DNA of 64,000 nucleotides, taken from the NCBI GenBank assembly GCA_015231825.1, contig JADGAV010000008.1, positions 142,515 to 206,514 on the forward strand, read 5' to 3'. The position numbers and the translations under genes are program-made. This document shows, piece by piece, positions 28,347 through 36,614 of this stretch. The first letter of the stretch is position 1. Each line of letters opens with the position of its first letter. The notes beneath the pieces were generated by a model. It did no database searches. It had not been told where the DNA came from and was given only the letters and a program-made list of their open reading frames with translations. The DNA is from SAR324 cluster bacterium. GTDB taxonomy: Bacteria > SAR324 > NAC60-12.

Positions 28347-28904
28347 TTACATGGAAAGCATTTTTTTAATCTGACTTTCAAAGCGTGTGGGATTTTGTCC
28401 GCCTTCATGCATCTCTCCAACACTTGACAATACAATTTCACCCTCCTGATTGACAAGATAAAAAGCAGGCCAATAGCTATTGTTCAACGCCTTCCAGAAC
28501 GCGTAATCGTTGTCCATCATAATGGGATGCTTCAAATCAAAGCGCTGTGCTGCTTTGACGACCCGCGCACGCTCCTTTTCAAAATCAAATTCAGGTGTAT
28601 GAATTCCAATCACCTGCAAACCCTTGTCCTGATACTTTTTTTTCATTCCATGGACCCATGGAAAACTGCGGATGCAGTTGCTTCATACTGAAGTCCAGAC
28701 CTCGATCAAGACAACCTTCCCGCTTAAATCCGATTTGCTCAATGGCGCGGAATTGACCCACATTTCCGGCGAAGTCTGGGTGAATTCCGGCATCGATCCC
28801 GCAACAATCACCGAGGGTGCCGTGAAAAAAAGTAGACTCAAAACAAAAACGTTTTTCAGATTTCGTTTAAGAAATATGGCGGGTTTCCTCCGAAAAAACT
28901 TCAT
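28347..28904 (-). CDS. Probable selenoprotein: exported thioredoxin/DipZ-like redoxin with a UxxC site
   Basis: One 185-residue frame interrupted only by an in-frame TGA (28685-28683) at codon 74, exactly where the first active-site Cys of a thioredoxin fold belongs. The sequence before it is VVLIEVWTSV and after it SNCIRSFPWVHGMKKKYQ, giving U74-S-N-C77 in place of CxxC. Downstream the match to TlpA/DipZ redoxins continues without a shift: GLQVIGIHTPEFDFEKE, MMDNDYAFWKALNNSYWPAF (cis-Pro region) and LVNQEGEIV. A signal peptide (about residues 1-35, with LKNVFVLSLLFFTAPSVIVA) sends it to the periplasm. AGGAGG precedes ATG 28904. A hairpin with a GGUC loop follows the UGA at the right distance. 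A sequencing error (TGT or TGC to TGA) or a plain pseudogene is the alternative. Confidence 0.8.
28646..28679 (-). promoter_or_regulatory. Candidate bacterial SECIS element
   Basis: In the mRNA after the UGA, two adjacent perfect hairpins lie inside the coding sequence. The first is AACUGC-AUCC-GCAGUU (28679-28664). The second is UUCCAUG-GGUC-CAUGGAA (28663-28646). The second has an apical GGUC loop, as in the E. coli fdhF SECIS, and its GU sits 28-29 nucleotides after the UGA, within the spacing known for bacterial SECIS elements. Function is inferred; no folding calculation was run. Confidence 0.6.
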
Positions 28905-28960
28905 TGATACCTCCTGCTAAATTTTTAAAAAAAATAACTGGCAAAGCGATTCCGCCAACA

Positions 28961-29013
28961 GCATCCTGATGCCCCCTGGTCGCGGACCTTGCCATGATTC
29001 CACTGTCCTGGAA
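28961..29013 (-). other. Three tandem short hairpins upstream of the selenoprotein gene
   Basis: In the 200-base gap between the barrel gene and the redoxin gene, three perfect small inverted repeats follow each other on the transcribed strand: TTCCA/TGGAA (29013-28998), GGTC/GACC (28988-28978) and GCATC/GATGC (28972-28961). They end about 57 bases before the redoxin start. No T-run follows, so a simple intrinsic terminator is unlikely; a structured leader or small RNA is possible. Confidence 0.35.
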
Positions 29014-29105
29014 CTACCAAGGGGAGCCAGAATGTCGTCGAATAAGGAGTTTCATTACAAAGACATGAATTTTTCCTGTGCGGAGCGACGCTTTGCTGGA
29101 AGGAC

Positions 29106-30362
29106 CTAGAAGGAATCCCAGGGGTAATTGACGATTGCAGTCAGGGCACCTCCCTCCTCCCCGGTTGCGTAGTCGATTCGATAGATGAGTCCTGAGCCTG
29201 TCACCAAACGAAAGCCTATTCCCGCAGAAGACCGTTTTTCTTTCCAGACCTCGTCCTTTTTGTCGGCGATACTTCCTTCTTCATAAAAAAAGGCGAGTTG
29301 GATTCCCGTTCGAATATCCTGAATGAAATAGAGGTCAAATGGGGTGGATTCATCAGTCAGGTTCCAACGAAACTCAGTCCCGTGAAATGCGGTGTGAGCC
29401 CCATTGTACCGACCCTGTGGAAAAGATCGCAATCGGCTGCGACCTCCCAGCGATGTGGAGCTTCCAAACTCGCGTCCGGCAACCACGTCATCGATCACAT
29501 TCAGACATTCTGATTGAGCAGTACCGGACAGGGAGTTGCAGTCAAGACCAAGTTCTTCGGCGATCACATCCCGATCCGTTTCTCCCTTTCGCACCACGAC
29601 AGCATCGGACTGGAAATAATTGAAGACCCAGGTGCTGACATCGCCCACAGGGATATAGGCGGTGACGTTTTGTTCTTCCACAAAATAATCGGGGCTGTCA
29701 CTATTCTGGGGCGGAGAACGCGATTGTGAGATATCGATTCTCAAGCCGATCCGGGGATCGAGCCGATCGTCGGTTAAGTCAACAAGGGCACCTGCGGTCC
29801 AGCTTCGCGAAGTTTGAGGATCGGCCCCTTTCGCATCTATGACCAGCTCTCCCTGATTGTCCCGAATCGTATCCAGAGTCGAAGTATTGGAATAACCAAG
29901 CCCGTACATTTCAAAACGGCGTTCCAAAAAAGTCAGAGCCATGCGGGCGCCGTTAAATTGCAGATCTTTCAATTCGATGATGCTGTAGTCATCAGGCTCC
30001 GTATCCATTCCCCGTTCATTGTAGATATTGGCAGCAACGGCGGTGATTTTTTGAGAGGTAAAATCCAGGATCAGTGTTTCTGAAATGAGATGCAGATCAG
30101 TCACCCCCAATCCGCTGCCTTTCACGTCTCCGGTCAAAAGCAGAGCAAAGGCATCAATATAACTCCCGCCGATATTGTTGAAAGTTCCGAAAAACGCGAG
30201 ACCGCTGCCAATGCCGGGGAGGTTGTAAGGAGCGGGAAGCAGGGCGTAGCCGCTTTGGTCAGAAAATTGACCTCTTCTCCGTTCAAAAGCCGAGATACTT
30301 TGCAGAGAAACACTGCAGAAAAATAGGAAAGTGAGCCAAAAGACCCAGATGGCATTTTTCAT
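29106..30362 (-). CDS. Outer-membrane beta-barrel, Omp85/BamA-barrel type without POTRA domains
   Basis: 418 residues with a Sec signal peptide (about 1-25, WVFWLTFLFFCSVSLQSISA). Alternating beta strands and loops follow, and the protein ends in an aromatic (YPWDSF), the outer-membrane insertion signal. Near residue 310 GGRSRLRSFPQGRY matches the conserved GG-x-x-x-LRGF-x-x-GR block of Omp85 loop 6. After the signal peptide the barrel begins almost at once (LLPAPYNLPGIGSGLAFFGT), so there is no room for POTRA domains; full BamA/TamA proteins have one to five. It is therefore a stand-alone surface-antigen-type barrel of unknown client. It lies divergent from the MipA-like porin gene with about 200 bases between the chosen starts. 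Confidence 0.72.
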   Translation of the reverse strand: MKNAIWVFWLTFLFFCSVSLQSISAFERRRGQFSDQSGYALLPAPYNLPGIGSGLAFFGTFNNIGGSYIDAFALLLTGDVKGSGLGVTDLHLISETLILDFTSQKITAVAANIYNERGMDTEPDDYSIIELKDLQFNGARMALTFLERRFEMYGLGYSNTSTLDTIRDNQGELVIDAKGADPQTSRSWTAGALVDLTDDRLDPRIGLRIDISQSRSPPQNSDSPDYFVEEQNVTAYIPVGDVSTWVFNYFQSDAVVVRKGETDRDVIAEELGLDCNSLSGTAQSECLNVIDDVVAGREFGSSTSLGGRSRLRSFPQGRYNGAHTAFHGTEFRWNLTDESTPFDLYFIQDIRTGIQLAFFYEEGSIADKKDEVWKEKRSSAGIGFRLVTGSGLIYRIDYATGEEGGALTAIVNYPWDSF

Positions 30363-30568
30363 GAGGAGCCTGCTGCCGATCTTATTCTCTAAATTGAAAA
30401 ATTAAAAAAAGTAAGAAATGCACATTTGAATCCAAATCTATTTTTAGTTTTTCCATTCCCTTTCTCTCGGATATGCCCCCCATACTGGCGTTTTTCTGCA
30501 AATTCATATATATCATGCCGAGCTTCGGCAAGATCCTTCGAGAATTTTCGAAAAATCACTGTTTATCA

Positions 30569-31453
30569 ATGAACAATCTCACCTTTGGCTGCTCGTTAAT
30601 TTCGATTGTTGGTTTAACAATCATTCTCTTCGCTTCTCCCGTTTCCGCAGGACGTCAGCCCAAATGGGAAGCCGGTGTCGGAGGAGTGGGGGTCCTGGTG
30701 CCTCACTATCAGGGGTCCAATCACTACTACAAGTTTACGGTCCCGGTTCCGGTTGCCGTGTTTCGTACAGAGTTCGCCGAACTGGGACAAGGGACAAAAT
30801 TTCTTTTGTGGGAAAGTGATTCGATCCTGGTGGATTTTGGCTTCGGAGGACGAATCCCGGTGCAAAGTGCCGGTGAGAACGACAAAAAACCGCAGGGGGC
30901 GGACAATCCAGGATCCGAGATTTACCAGCTCACCAATTATACCCGCCGTGGTATGGACAATTTGCCCCTCTCCTTTTTCTGGGGACTGCGGTTTAAATGG
31001 TTTTTCAATGAACATCTGCTTTTGGAAGTTCCTCTGCTGAACGGACTCACAGTGGGAGGCGGATTTCGGCATGTAGGAAATATTGCTGACCCGGAACTGA
31101 GCATTGACCTGTTTGATCGAGAAAGTGACAACAGTCTTTCCCTGAGCATCTCCTGGCTTCATGGCGATGCCAACTATAATAATTTTTATTATAAAGTGGA
31201 CCGAGAAGATGTGATTCAGGGACGTCCCGAATATCAAGCCGATTCAGGTCTTGTGGATATCAGTTTCGGCCTGGCCTGGCGTTTTCAGATCACTGATCAA
31301 TTTTCAGTCCGAGGGGCCTACATAGGTCATCAGATGGACGATTCCGTGGTGAGGGGGAGTCCGCTTGTGATTTCGAAAAAGTCCCGCAGCGTTGCTTTCA
31401 GTTTCACTTATTTCTTCTTCCAGAGCAACGAGTCAGTGAGAACCTGGAAATAG
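30569..31453 (+). CDS. MipA/OmpV-family outer-membrane protein
   Basis: 294 residues from ATG 30569, chosen because it begins a clean signal peptide (LISIVGLTIILFASPVSA, cleavage near residue 27). In-frame ATGs at 30515 and 30473 exist; no start has a clear ribosome site. Mature sequence: GVGVLVPHYQGSNHYYKFTV, a typical MipA opening with Y-x-G-S, then repeated amphipathic strands, and a C-terminal strand SVAFSFTYFFFQS. MipA was described as a scaffold for MltA and PBP1B in E. coli, while other members act as osmotic porins, so the role here is open. No murein gene is adjacent. Confidence 0.78.
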   Translation: MNNLTFGCSLISIVGLTIILFASPVSAGRQPKWEAGVGGVGVLVPHYQGSNHYYKFTVPVPVAVFRTEFAELGQGTKFLLWESDSILVDFGFGGRIPVQSAGENDKKPQGADNPGSEIYQLTNYTRRGMDNLPLSFFWGLRFKWFFNEHLLLEVPLLNGLTVGGGFRHVGNIADPELSIDLFDRESDNSLSLSISWLHGDANYNNFYYKVDREDVIQGRPEYQADSGLVDISFGLAWRFQITDQFSVRGAYIGHQMDDSVVRGSPLVISKKSRSVAFSFTYFFFQSNESVRTWK

Positions 31454-31536
31454 GAATTTCTTCTTTCGGGAAGCTGATTCTCGAATGGACTTTATTTGGA
31501 ATTTCAATTACGAAACTTTACTGTCAGGGAGCTGTT

Positions 31537-31986
31537 ATGGATGCACGAATAAGCATGATCACACTGGGTGTGAAGGATTTAGAAAAGTCGATTAAATTCT
31601 ATCAGGAAGGATTGGGATTTCCAAAAATGGAATCCTCCCCAGACGTCGCATTTTTTACGTTAAATGGAACCTGGCTGGGTCTGTATGCCCGAGACTCCCT
31701 TGCAGAGGATGCTTTGGTTCCATCAGAAGGCAGCGGATTCAACAGTTTTACACTTGCCCACAATGTCGCCTCGGAAGCAGAAGTGGATGCCGTCATGGCC
31801 CATGCCTTGTCAGCCGGGGCTGAATTATCAAAACCCGCACAAAAGGTGTTTTGGGGAGGCTATTCCGGCTATTTCAAGGACCCCGATGGGCATCTGTGGG
31901 AGGTCGCCCACAATCCCTTTACCTGGATTGGTCCTCCCGATGAGAAAAAGACAGCCAAAAAAGATCCCGGAAAATTGAATCCCTGA
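31537..31986 (+). CDS. VOC (glyoxalase/bleomycin-resistance fold) protein
   Basis: 149-residue soluble protein with a single vicinal-oxygen-chelate module pair. It starts ISMITLGVKDLEKSIKFYQE and ends FKDPDGHLWEVAHNPFTW, where the metal-ligand Glu of the second beta-alpha-beta unit (LWEVAHNP) is seen. Similar proteins include lactoylglutathione lyase relatives and metal-free members of unknown role. GGGAG lies at good spacing before ATG 31537. It is monocistronic as far as can be seen. The substrate is unknown. Confidence 0.85.
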   Translation: MDARISMITLGVKDLEKSIKFYQEGLGFPKMESSPDVAFFTLNGTWLGLYARDSLAEDALVPSEGSGFNSFTLAHNVASEAEVDAVMAHALSAGAELSKPAQKVFWGGYSGYFKDPDGHLWEVAHNPFTWIGPPDEKKTAKKDPGKLNP

Positions 31987-32248
31987 TGCACGAATTCCAT
32001 TGTTTCTATACCCTGCCAGGGGACCTGTTTTCGCCCCGGATTGAGATTTTAGGCACGAGTGAAGAGCAAAGATTGACTTCAGCAATAATATTTGAGACAG
32101 AACAAAAAGAATAGAATGTAAACAGATTTTCTGCCAATGGGAATTTGATCAATTTCTGTTTTCAATCAAAAATTAACCAGGAAAGTTCCTGAAACAAACA
32201 CATTTGGGAAGGAACGATCTTTCTTCCCAAATCGATTGGAGAAAATTA

Positions 32249-33301
32249 TTGAAAAAAATAATGTATGACGATCTCGTTCAGTTCCATTTTGATGTACTGA
32301 TCCAGGTCGGTGCCGATCAGGAAACCGCAGATGCTGTCAGCAAAGGATTGTCTGAAGCCTCACTGCGCGGAGTGGACTCACACGGAGCCCGTTTGTTTCC
32401 ACACTACATCCGTTCGGCCCAGGGAGGACGAAAAAACCCCAGGCCCAGCTATAAATTCACACAAAAATTTCCTGCCATCGGCCTTTTGGATGCCGACAAC
32501 ACATTTGGCCATGCTGCGGGAATGAAGGCGATTGACCATGGCATAAAAATGGCCTCAGAGTATGGAATGGGAGCAGTTGGAGTCCGAAATTCCAGTCACC
32601 CCGGGGCGATGGCAAGCTTCACCTTGAAAGCGGCTAGGCAAGGATATATCGCGATGGCTTTCACCCATGCGCCTGCAAAAATCCTTTCTTCAAACGGGAA
32701 GCGGTCTTTTTTCGGCACCAATCCGATCTGCATCGCGGTACCGCGCGAAGAACAGGAACCCTATTGCCTGGACATGGCAACCAGCATGATTTCCTGGAAC
32801 AAGCTCCTGCTTTACCAATCAACCCGGGAAGCATTGCCCGAACAGGTTGCCGGAGACCGGGAAGGATTGATGACCACCGATCCTCATCAGGCCAGCCATT
32901 TGATGCCCGCCGGCGGGTACAAAGGGTACGGATTGGCATCCATGGTTGAAATTCTTTGCGGCATTTACACCGGCATGCTGTTTGGCCCGCACCTGCCTCC
33001 CATCCACGGTTCGCCGATGGACCGTCCCCGTCACCTCGCACAATTTTATTGGGTGCTTCGCGCGGACGGATGTGTCCCGCAAGACACCTTTATCCAATTG
33101 ATGCAGCAAATGACCGATGAAGTCCGTTCCGAACCGGCTCAACCCGGAGAAACCGTAATGCTTCCAGGAGACCCCGAGATTCAGGAAGCCGCCCGTCGCC
33201 GTATTGACGGTATACCGCTGGATCCGAAAACAGCAGGGGAGTTCGAGAACCTCTCTCAACAGTTTAAGGTCCCTCTTCATCTTCTGGAAGGGGATCATTG
33301 A
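32249..33301 (+). CDS. Ldh2-family NAD(P)-dependent 2-hydroxyacid/malate dehydrogenase
   Basis: Soluble oxidoreductase of about 350 residues from the TTG at 32249, which has GGAG seven bases upstream; ATG 32261 is the alternative. It belongs to the malate/L-lactate/ureidoglycolate dehydrogenase family, unrelated to Rossmann-type LDH. Family blocks: catalytic His in RGVDSHGARLFPHYI, GAVGVRNSSHPGAMASF, FFGTNPICIAVP, DMATS, and LMPAGGYKGYGLASMVEIL. Members reduce or oxidise malate, 2-oxoglutarate-type acids, ureidoglycolate or sulfolactate, so the substrate is unassigned. A decayed acyl-CoA-ligase fragment follows immediately. Confidence 0.88.
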   Translation: MKKIMYDDLVQFHFDVLIQVGADQETADAVSKGLSEASLRGVDSHGARLFPHYIRSAQGGRKNPRPSYKFTQKFPAIGLLDADNTFGHAAGMKAIDHGIKMASEYGMGAVGVRNSSHPGAMASFTLKAARQGYIAMAFTHAPAKILSSNGKRSFFGTNPICIAVPREEQEPYCLDMATSMISWNKLLLYQSTREALPEQVAGDREGLMTTDPHQASHLMPAGGYKGYGLASMVEILCGIYTGMLFGPHLPPIHGSPMDRPRHLAQFYWVLRADGCVPQDTFIQLMQQMTDEVRSEPAQPGETVMLPGDPEIQEAARRRIDGIPLDPKTAGEFENLSQQFKVPLHLLEGDH

Positions 33302-33337
33302 TCCGAAAACCGGCGACTGCTGCTGCAAGAAAGCCTA

Positions 33338-33589
33338 TTGAAGTACGCTATCATGGGAACAGACGATACATTGACGACCCTGTTGGAATCCTGGAGTCGG
33401 AAAACCCCCAGGGGAAGAGCGGTTCTGGATCGCTCAGCAGACTGGAGCTATCAGGAAATAGCATCAGAAAGCAAAAGACTCGCCTGTGGACTGAAAGCGA
33501 TTGGGGTCAACAGCGGAGCACACTCAGGGAAATCGCCCAGTCCAAAGTCAACGAAGGACTGGCCTGATCAACTTTTTTCAAATCAGTAG
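33338..33589 (+). pseudogene. Remnant of an AMP-dependent acyl-CoA synthetase (amino-terminal fragment)
   Basis: An 83-codon frame whose first 55 codons after the Met read like the start of an AMP-forming ligase: LTTLLESWSRKTPRGRAVLD, then RSADWSYQEIASESKRLACG and LKAIGVNSGA. This is the usual helix-strand start before the PGD-RVA motif. From codon 56 the resemblance ends in a Ser/Lys/Pro-rich tail, and no adenylation motifs follow. The rest of a gene of about 1,500 bases is absent, replaced by the NudC start three bases later. A deletion remnant fits best; a small unrelated protein is the alternative. Confidence 0.45.
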
Positions 33590-33591
33590 GA

Positions 33592-34434
33592 ATGACAGAA
33601 CAAACAGAAAGCATAGAGTTTATCCCTGATTTTAATACTTCAGCCGACATCGGTGGTGCTTACTGTTTCGTTTTTTGTCATCAAATGATTTTAACCAGGA
33701 AAGGAGAAACGACCTGGCGACCCCTGGATTATGAAGTATGGCAGCAGTGGCAGCTGCAGCCGGTTTCACAACACTATTTCGGGAAACTCTTTGATCTTCC
33801 CTGCCTCGCTGTTGAATTTGATCCGGAATGCAACATTCCGCAAGGTTATGAATTCATAAAGATGTGGAAGCTCCTTGGGCAGATCGACAATGCCCGCTTT
33901 GCCGTTGCCGGTCGAGCTCAGCAAATTATTGAATGGAATCGCACCCATCAGTATTGTGGAAAATGCGGTCAAAAAACAAGCATGCACTCCGAGGAATGCT
34001 CAAGAGTCTGCGATCCCTGCTCCTTGCGTTTCTACCCGAGATTATCTCCTGCCATCATAGTGCTGGTCAGCCGTGAAGAAGAATTGCTGTTGGCCCGCGG
34101 GCCGCGAACACCTGAAAATTTTTACAGCACACTTGCGGGATTTGTCGAAGCAGGGGAGTCTGCCGAGGAATGTGTGCATCGCGAAGTGAAGGAAGAAGTG
34201 GGCATTTGTATCAAAAAACTTAACTATTTCAACAGCCAGGCCTGGCCCTTTCCCAATTCGTTGATGCTGGGGTTTCATGCCGAATACGAAAGCGGAGAAC
34301 TTGTTTTGCAGAAAGATGAAATAATCGATGCTCAATGGTTCCACTACAGCAACTTGCCGAAGCATCCGGGAAGGGTCTCCATTTCGGGCTGGCTGATTGA
34401 TGATTTTGTGCAGAGAATGCAAAAAGAGGAGTAA
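33592..34434 (+). CDS. nudC: NADH pyrophosphatase / NAD-cap hydrolase (NudC-like Nudix protein)
   Basis: 280 residues. A divergent amino-terminal domain is followed by a four-Cys zinc ribbon (YCGKCGQKTSMHSEECSRVC and DPC), the block YPRLSPAIIVLV, and a complete Nudix box GFVEAGESAEECVHREVKEE continuing VGI. The C-terminal part carries SQAWPFPNSLMLGFHAEY, the SQPWPFP-x-S motif diagnostic of NudC. Members hydrolyse NADH to NMNH and AMP and remove NAD caps from RNA. Its stop codon overlaps the next start by one base (TAATG), so it is coupled to the large TPR membrane protein, an odd pairing. Confidence 0.93.
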   Translation: MTEQTESIEFIPDFNTSADIGGAYCFVFCHQMILTRKGETTWRPLDYEVWQQWQLQPVSQHYFGKLFDLPCLAVEFDPECNIPQGYEFIKMWKLLGQIDNARFAVAGRAQQIIEWNRTHQYCGKCGQKTSMHSEECSRVCDPCSLRFYPRLSPAIIVLVSREEELLLARGPRTPENFYSTLAGFVEAGESAEECVHREVKEEVGICIKKLNYFNSQAWPFPNSLMLGFHAEYESGELVLQKDEIIDAQWFHYSNLPKHPGRVSISGWLIDDFVQRMQKEE

Positions 34435-36446
34435 TGAAGCAGTTTTCCTCAATTTTGGATTCCCCAAAACTGAGGACTTTGGGGGCCTTACTCTTCCTGG
34501 TCGGAATCACCGGGATCTCCTATTTCCCGGCTGTAAATGCCGGCGCGATCATTGATGATGAAAAATACTTTCTCTCAGATCCCCTGATGACAGCTTCAGA
34601 CGGATTTCGGCAAATTTGGATAAATCCGTCCAACAACAATCAGGTCTGGCCTTATATTCCCATCACGCGAAGTTCATTTTGGCTTGAACACCAGTTCTCC
34701 GGAGGAAGCCTCCCCGTTGCCCATACCATCAATATTATCCTGCATGCAATCAGCGCAATTTTGCTCTGCCTCCTGCTCAGACATTTCCGTATTCGCGGCG
34801 CCTGGCTGACATCTTTACTGTTTGCCGTCCATCCCGTGCATGTCCAATCCGTTGCCTGGGTCACCGAACGCAAAAACCTTGTTTCGATCATTTTTTATCT
34901 TCTGGCAATATGGGCTTATCTTGACTTTGAAGAAAAAAAACAATGGAGAAACTACCTGGCCGTTCTGCTCCTTTTTCTGGCGGCGATGCTGAGCAAAACC
35001 TCAACAATCATGCTGCCCCTGGTCTTCATCCTATGCCGGGCATGGAGGCATTCTTCCTGGAATGCCAAAGATCTGTTATCCCTCCTTCCTTTTTTTATGC
35101 TGGCAATGATCCAGGGAACAGTTCGGCTCTGGTTTGAACTGCACTTGTTCGGCGCTGGTAGTTTCGAGCGAGGATTTTATGAACGGCTCCTCACTGCAGG
35201 ACACATCCCTTTCTTTTACTTGAGCAAGTTTGTATTTCCATATCCCCTGTCCTTTGTTTATCCGAGATGGATCATCGATCCCACCCGTATTTCAATGCAC
35301 CTGCCTCTTCTCAGCCTCTGCCTGATCACCGGGCTTCTTCTTTACAAAATCAGGCAATGGGAGCGCGGATTTGCATTTGCTCTGGCGTTCTTCATCGTCT
35401 CCCTGTTTCCCGTCCTGGGCTTTTTTAACAATGCCTGGACCCAGTTTTCCTTTGTTTCAGATCACTGGATGCACATCCCCGGTCTTCCTCTATTTGTGCT
35501 TGCAGTGCAGGGAGGACTTTGGGCGCTTTCCCGGGAGTGGAAAAATACCTCTCAATTTATCAAGTTCAGCAAGCCCTTTTTTTGGACTGGCCTTGTTTTG
35601 ACATTGAGCGTCTTGACTTGGAAGCAGGCGTCGGTCTATCAGAATGAAATCACATTATGGCAGGCTACTCTGAAAAACAATCCGAAGGCCTGGCTTCCCC
35701 ACTACAATCTTGGCACTTATTACCTGGATCAAAAACAATACCGTCTGGCGATTCGCCACTTCAATGCCGCGCTTGAAGACAAACCGGACCATGCCAAAGC
35801 CTATAACAACCTGGGAAAGTCCTACGCCGCGATCAAGCAGCCAGAAGCAGCCTTAGAGAGCTATGAGCATGCACTAGCCATTCACCCATTCTTTGCAGAA
35901 ATCTACAACAACCGTGGGCTGCTCTACTCCGATTTAAAGAAATTTCCGGAAGCACTCAAAGAATTTAACGAGGCCCTGAGGCTCAATCCAAATTTTTCAG
36001 AAGCATACAACAACCGCGGAATAATTTATTTTCGGTTCGAGCAATTCGGCCGGGCGATCGAAGACTACAACAAGGCCCTTCAAACTGACCCCGGTAATCT
36101 CAAAGCCTACAACAACCGAGGCAACGCTCATTTTAAAATGGAACTGTTTGCTCAGGCAAAAGATGACTACACTCACGTGCTGCAGCACGATCCTGCCTAT
36201 CAGAAGGCATACCTGAATCGAGCCTTGGTGTTTCTGCAAATGAAACAATTTGAAAAGGCTCTGGAAGATTTAAACAAAGCACTTGAACTCAATTCAGGAT
36301 CTGTGGAAGCGTACCGCTTGCGGGGACTGCTCTACTGGCAGGTTTTTCAAAATCAGGAACTGGCGTGTGCCGACTGGGAGCAGGCTTGCTCCCTGAAAGA
36401 CTGCAGCAGTTTCAACTCTGCAAAAGAGAACAAAATTTGCCGGTGA
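34434..36446 (+). CDS. TMTC-like membrane protein with C-terminal TPR repeats (paralogue 1)
   Basis: 670 residues. The first 410 or so hold about ten membrane helices with the GT-C-type loop AIIDDEKYFLSDPLMTAS, followed by WPYIPITRSSFWLEHQFSGG, FAVHPVHVQSVAWVTERKN and SDHWMHIPGLPLFVL. These blocks are shared with TMTC/DUF1736 O-mannosyltransferase-like proteins. From about residue 417 come six to seven TPR units (AYNNLGKSYAAIKQPEAALE, AYNNRGIIYFRFEQFGRAIE and so on). The tail has four cysteines in a C-x6-C-x4-C-x11-C pattern. The TPR part probably faces the periplasm and may present client proteins for glycosylation. A second copy of the same architecture lies at 45788-47788. Coupled to nudC by TAATG. 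Confidence 0.8.
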   Translation: MKQFSSILDSPKLRTLGALLFLVGITGISYFPAVNAGAIIDDEKYFLSDPLMTASDGFRQIWINPSNNNQVWPYIPITRSSFWLEHQFSGGSLPVAHTINIILHAISAILLCLLLRHFRIRGAWLTSLLFAVHPVHVQSVAWVTERKNLVSIIFYLLAIWAYLDFEEKKQWRNYLAVLLLFLAAMLSKTSTIMLPLVFILCRAWRHSSWNAKDLLSLLPFFMLAMIQGTVRLWFELHLFGAGSFERGFYERLLTAGHIPFFYLSKFVFPYPLSFVYPRWIIDPTRISMHLPLLSLCLITGLLLYKIRQWERGFAFALAFFIVSLFPVLGFFNNAWTQFSFVSDHWMHIPGLPLFVLAVQGGLWALSREWKNTSQFIKFSKPFFWTGLVLTLSVLTWKQASVYQNEITLWQATLKNNPKAWLPHYNLGTYYLDQKQYRLAIRHFNAALEDKPDHAKAYNNLGKSYAAIKQPEAALESYEHALAIHPFFAEIYNNRGLLYSDLKKFPEALKEFNEALRLNPNFSEAYNNRGIIYFRFEQFGRAIEDYNKALQTDPGNLKAYNNRGNAHFKMELFAQAKDDYTHVLQHDPAYQKAYLNRALVFLQMKQFEKALEDLNKALELNSGSVEAYRLRGLLYWQVFQNQELACADWEQACSLKDCSSFNSAKENKICR

Positions 36447-36614
36447 GCAGAGCCGCCTGATTGATATTCAAGGGGCACGTATTATGGGAAAATACTCAAG
36501 AGTTAGGCGATCACTGATCGACGTTCTGCAATTGATTTAACCGGAACGAACAAACCTGCCGAACTCGTCAGCCATCACCATCGGCTCTCAAATATTTCGT
36601 TTGAAAAAGTCAAT

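Noticed and set aside
28347-28646. Separate 99-residue gene starting MKKKYQDKG
   Set aside because: It is the in-frame continuation of the redoxin after the UGA; its Met is an internal residue and lacks a ribosome site, and on its own it would miss the thioredoxin active site.
30614-31237. 207-residue open frame antisense to the MipA-like gene
   Set aside because: Shadow of a coding strand with signal peptide and barrel pattern; no ribosome site.
33298-33567. 89-residue plus-strand frame overlapping the ligase fragment
   Set aside because: It is the +1 shadow of the ligase-like frame and has no family resemblance.
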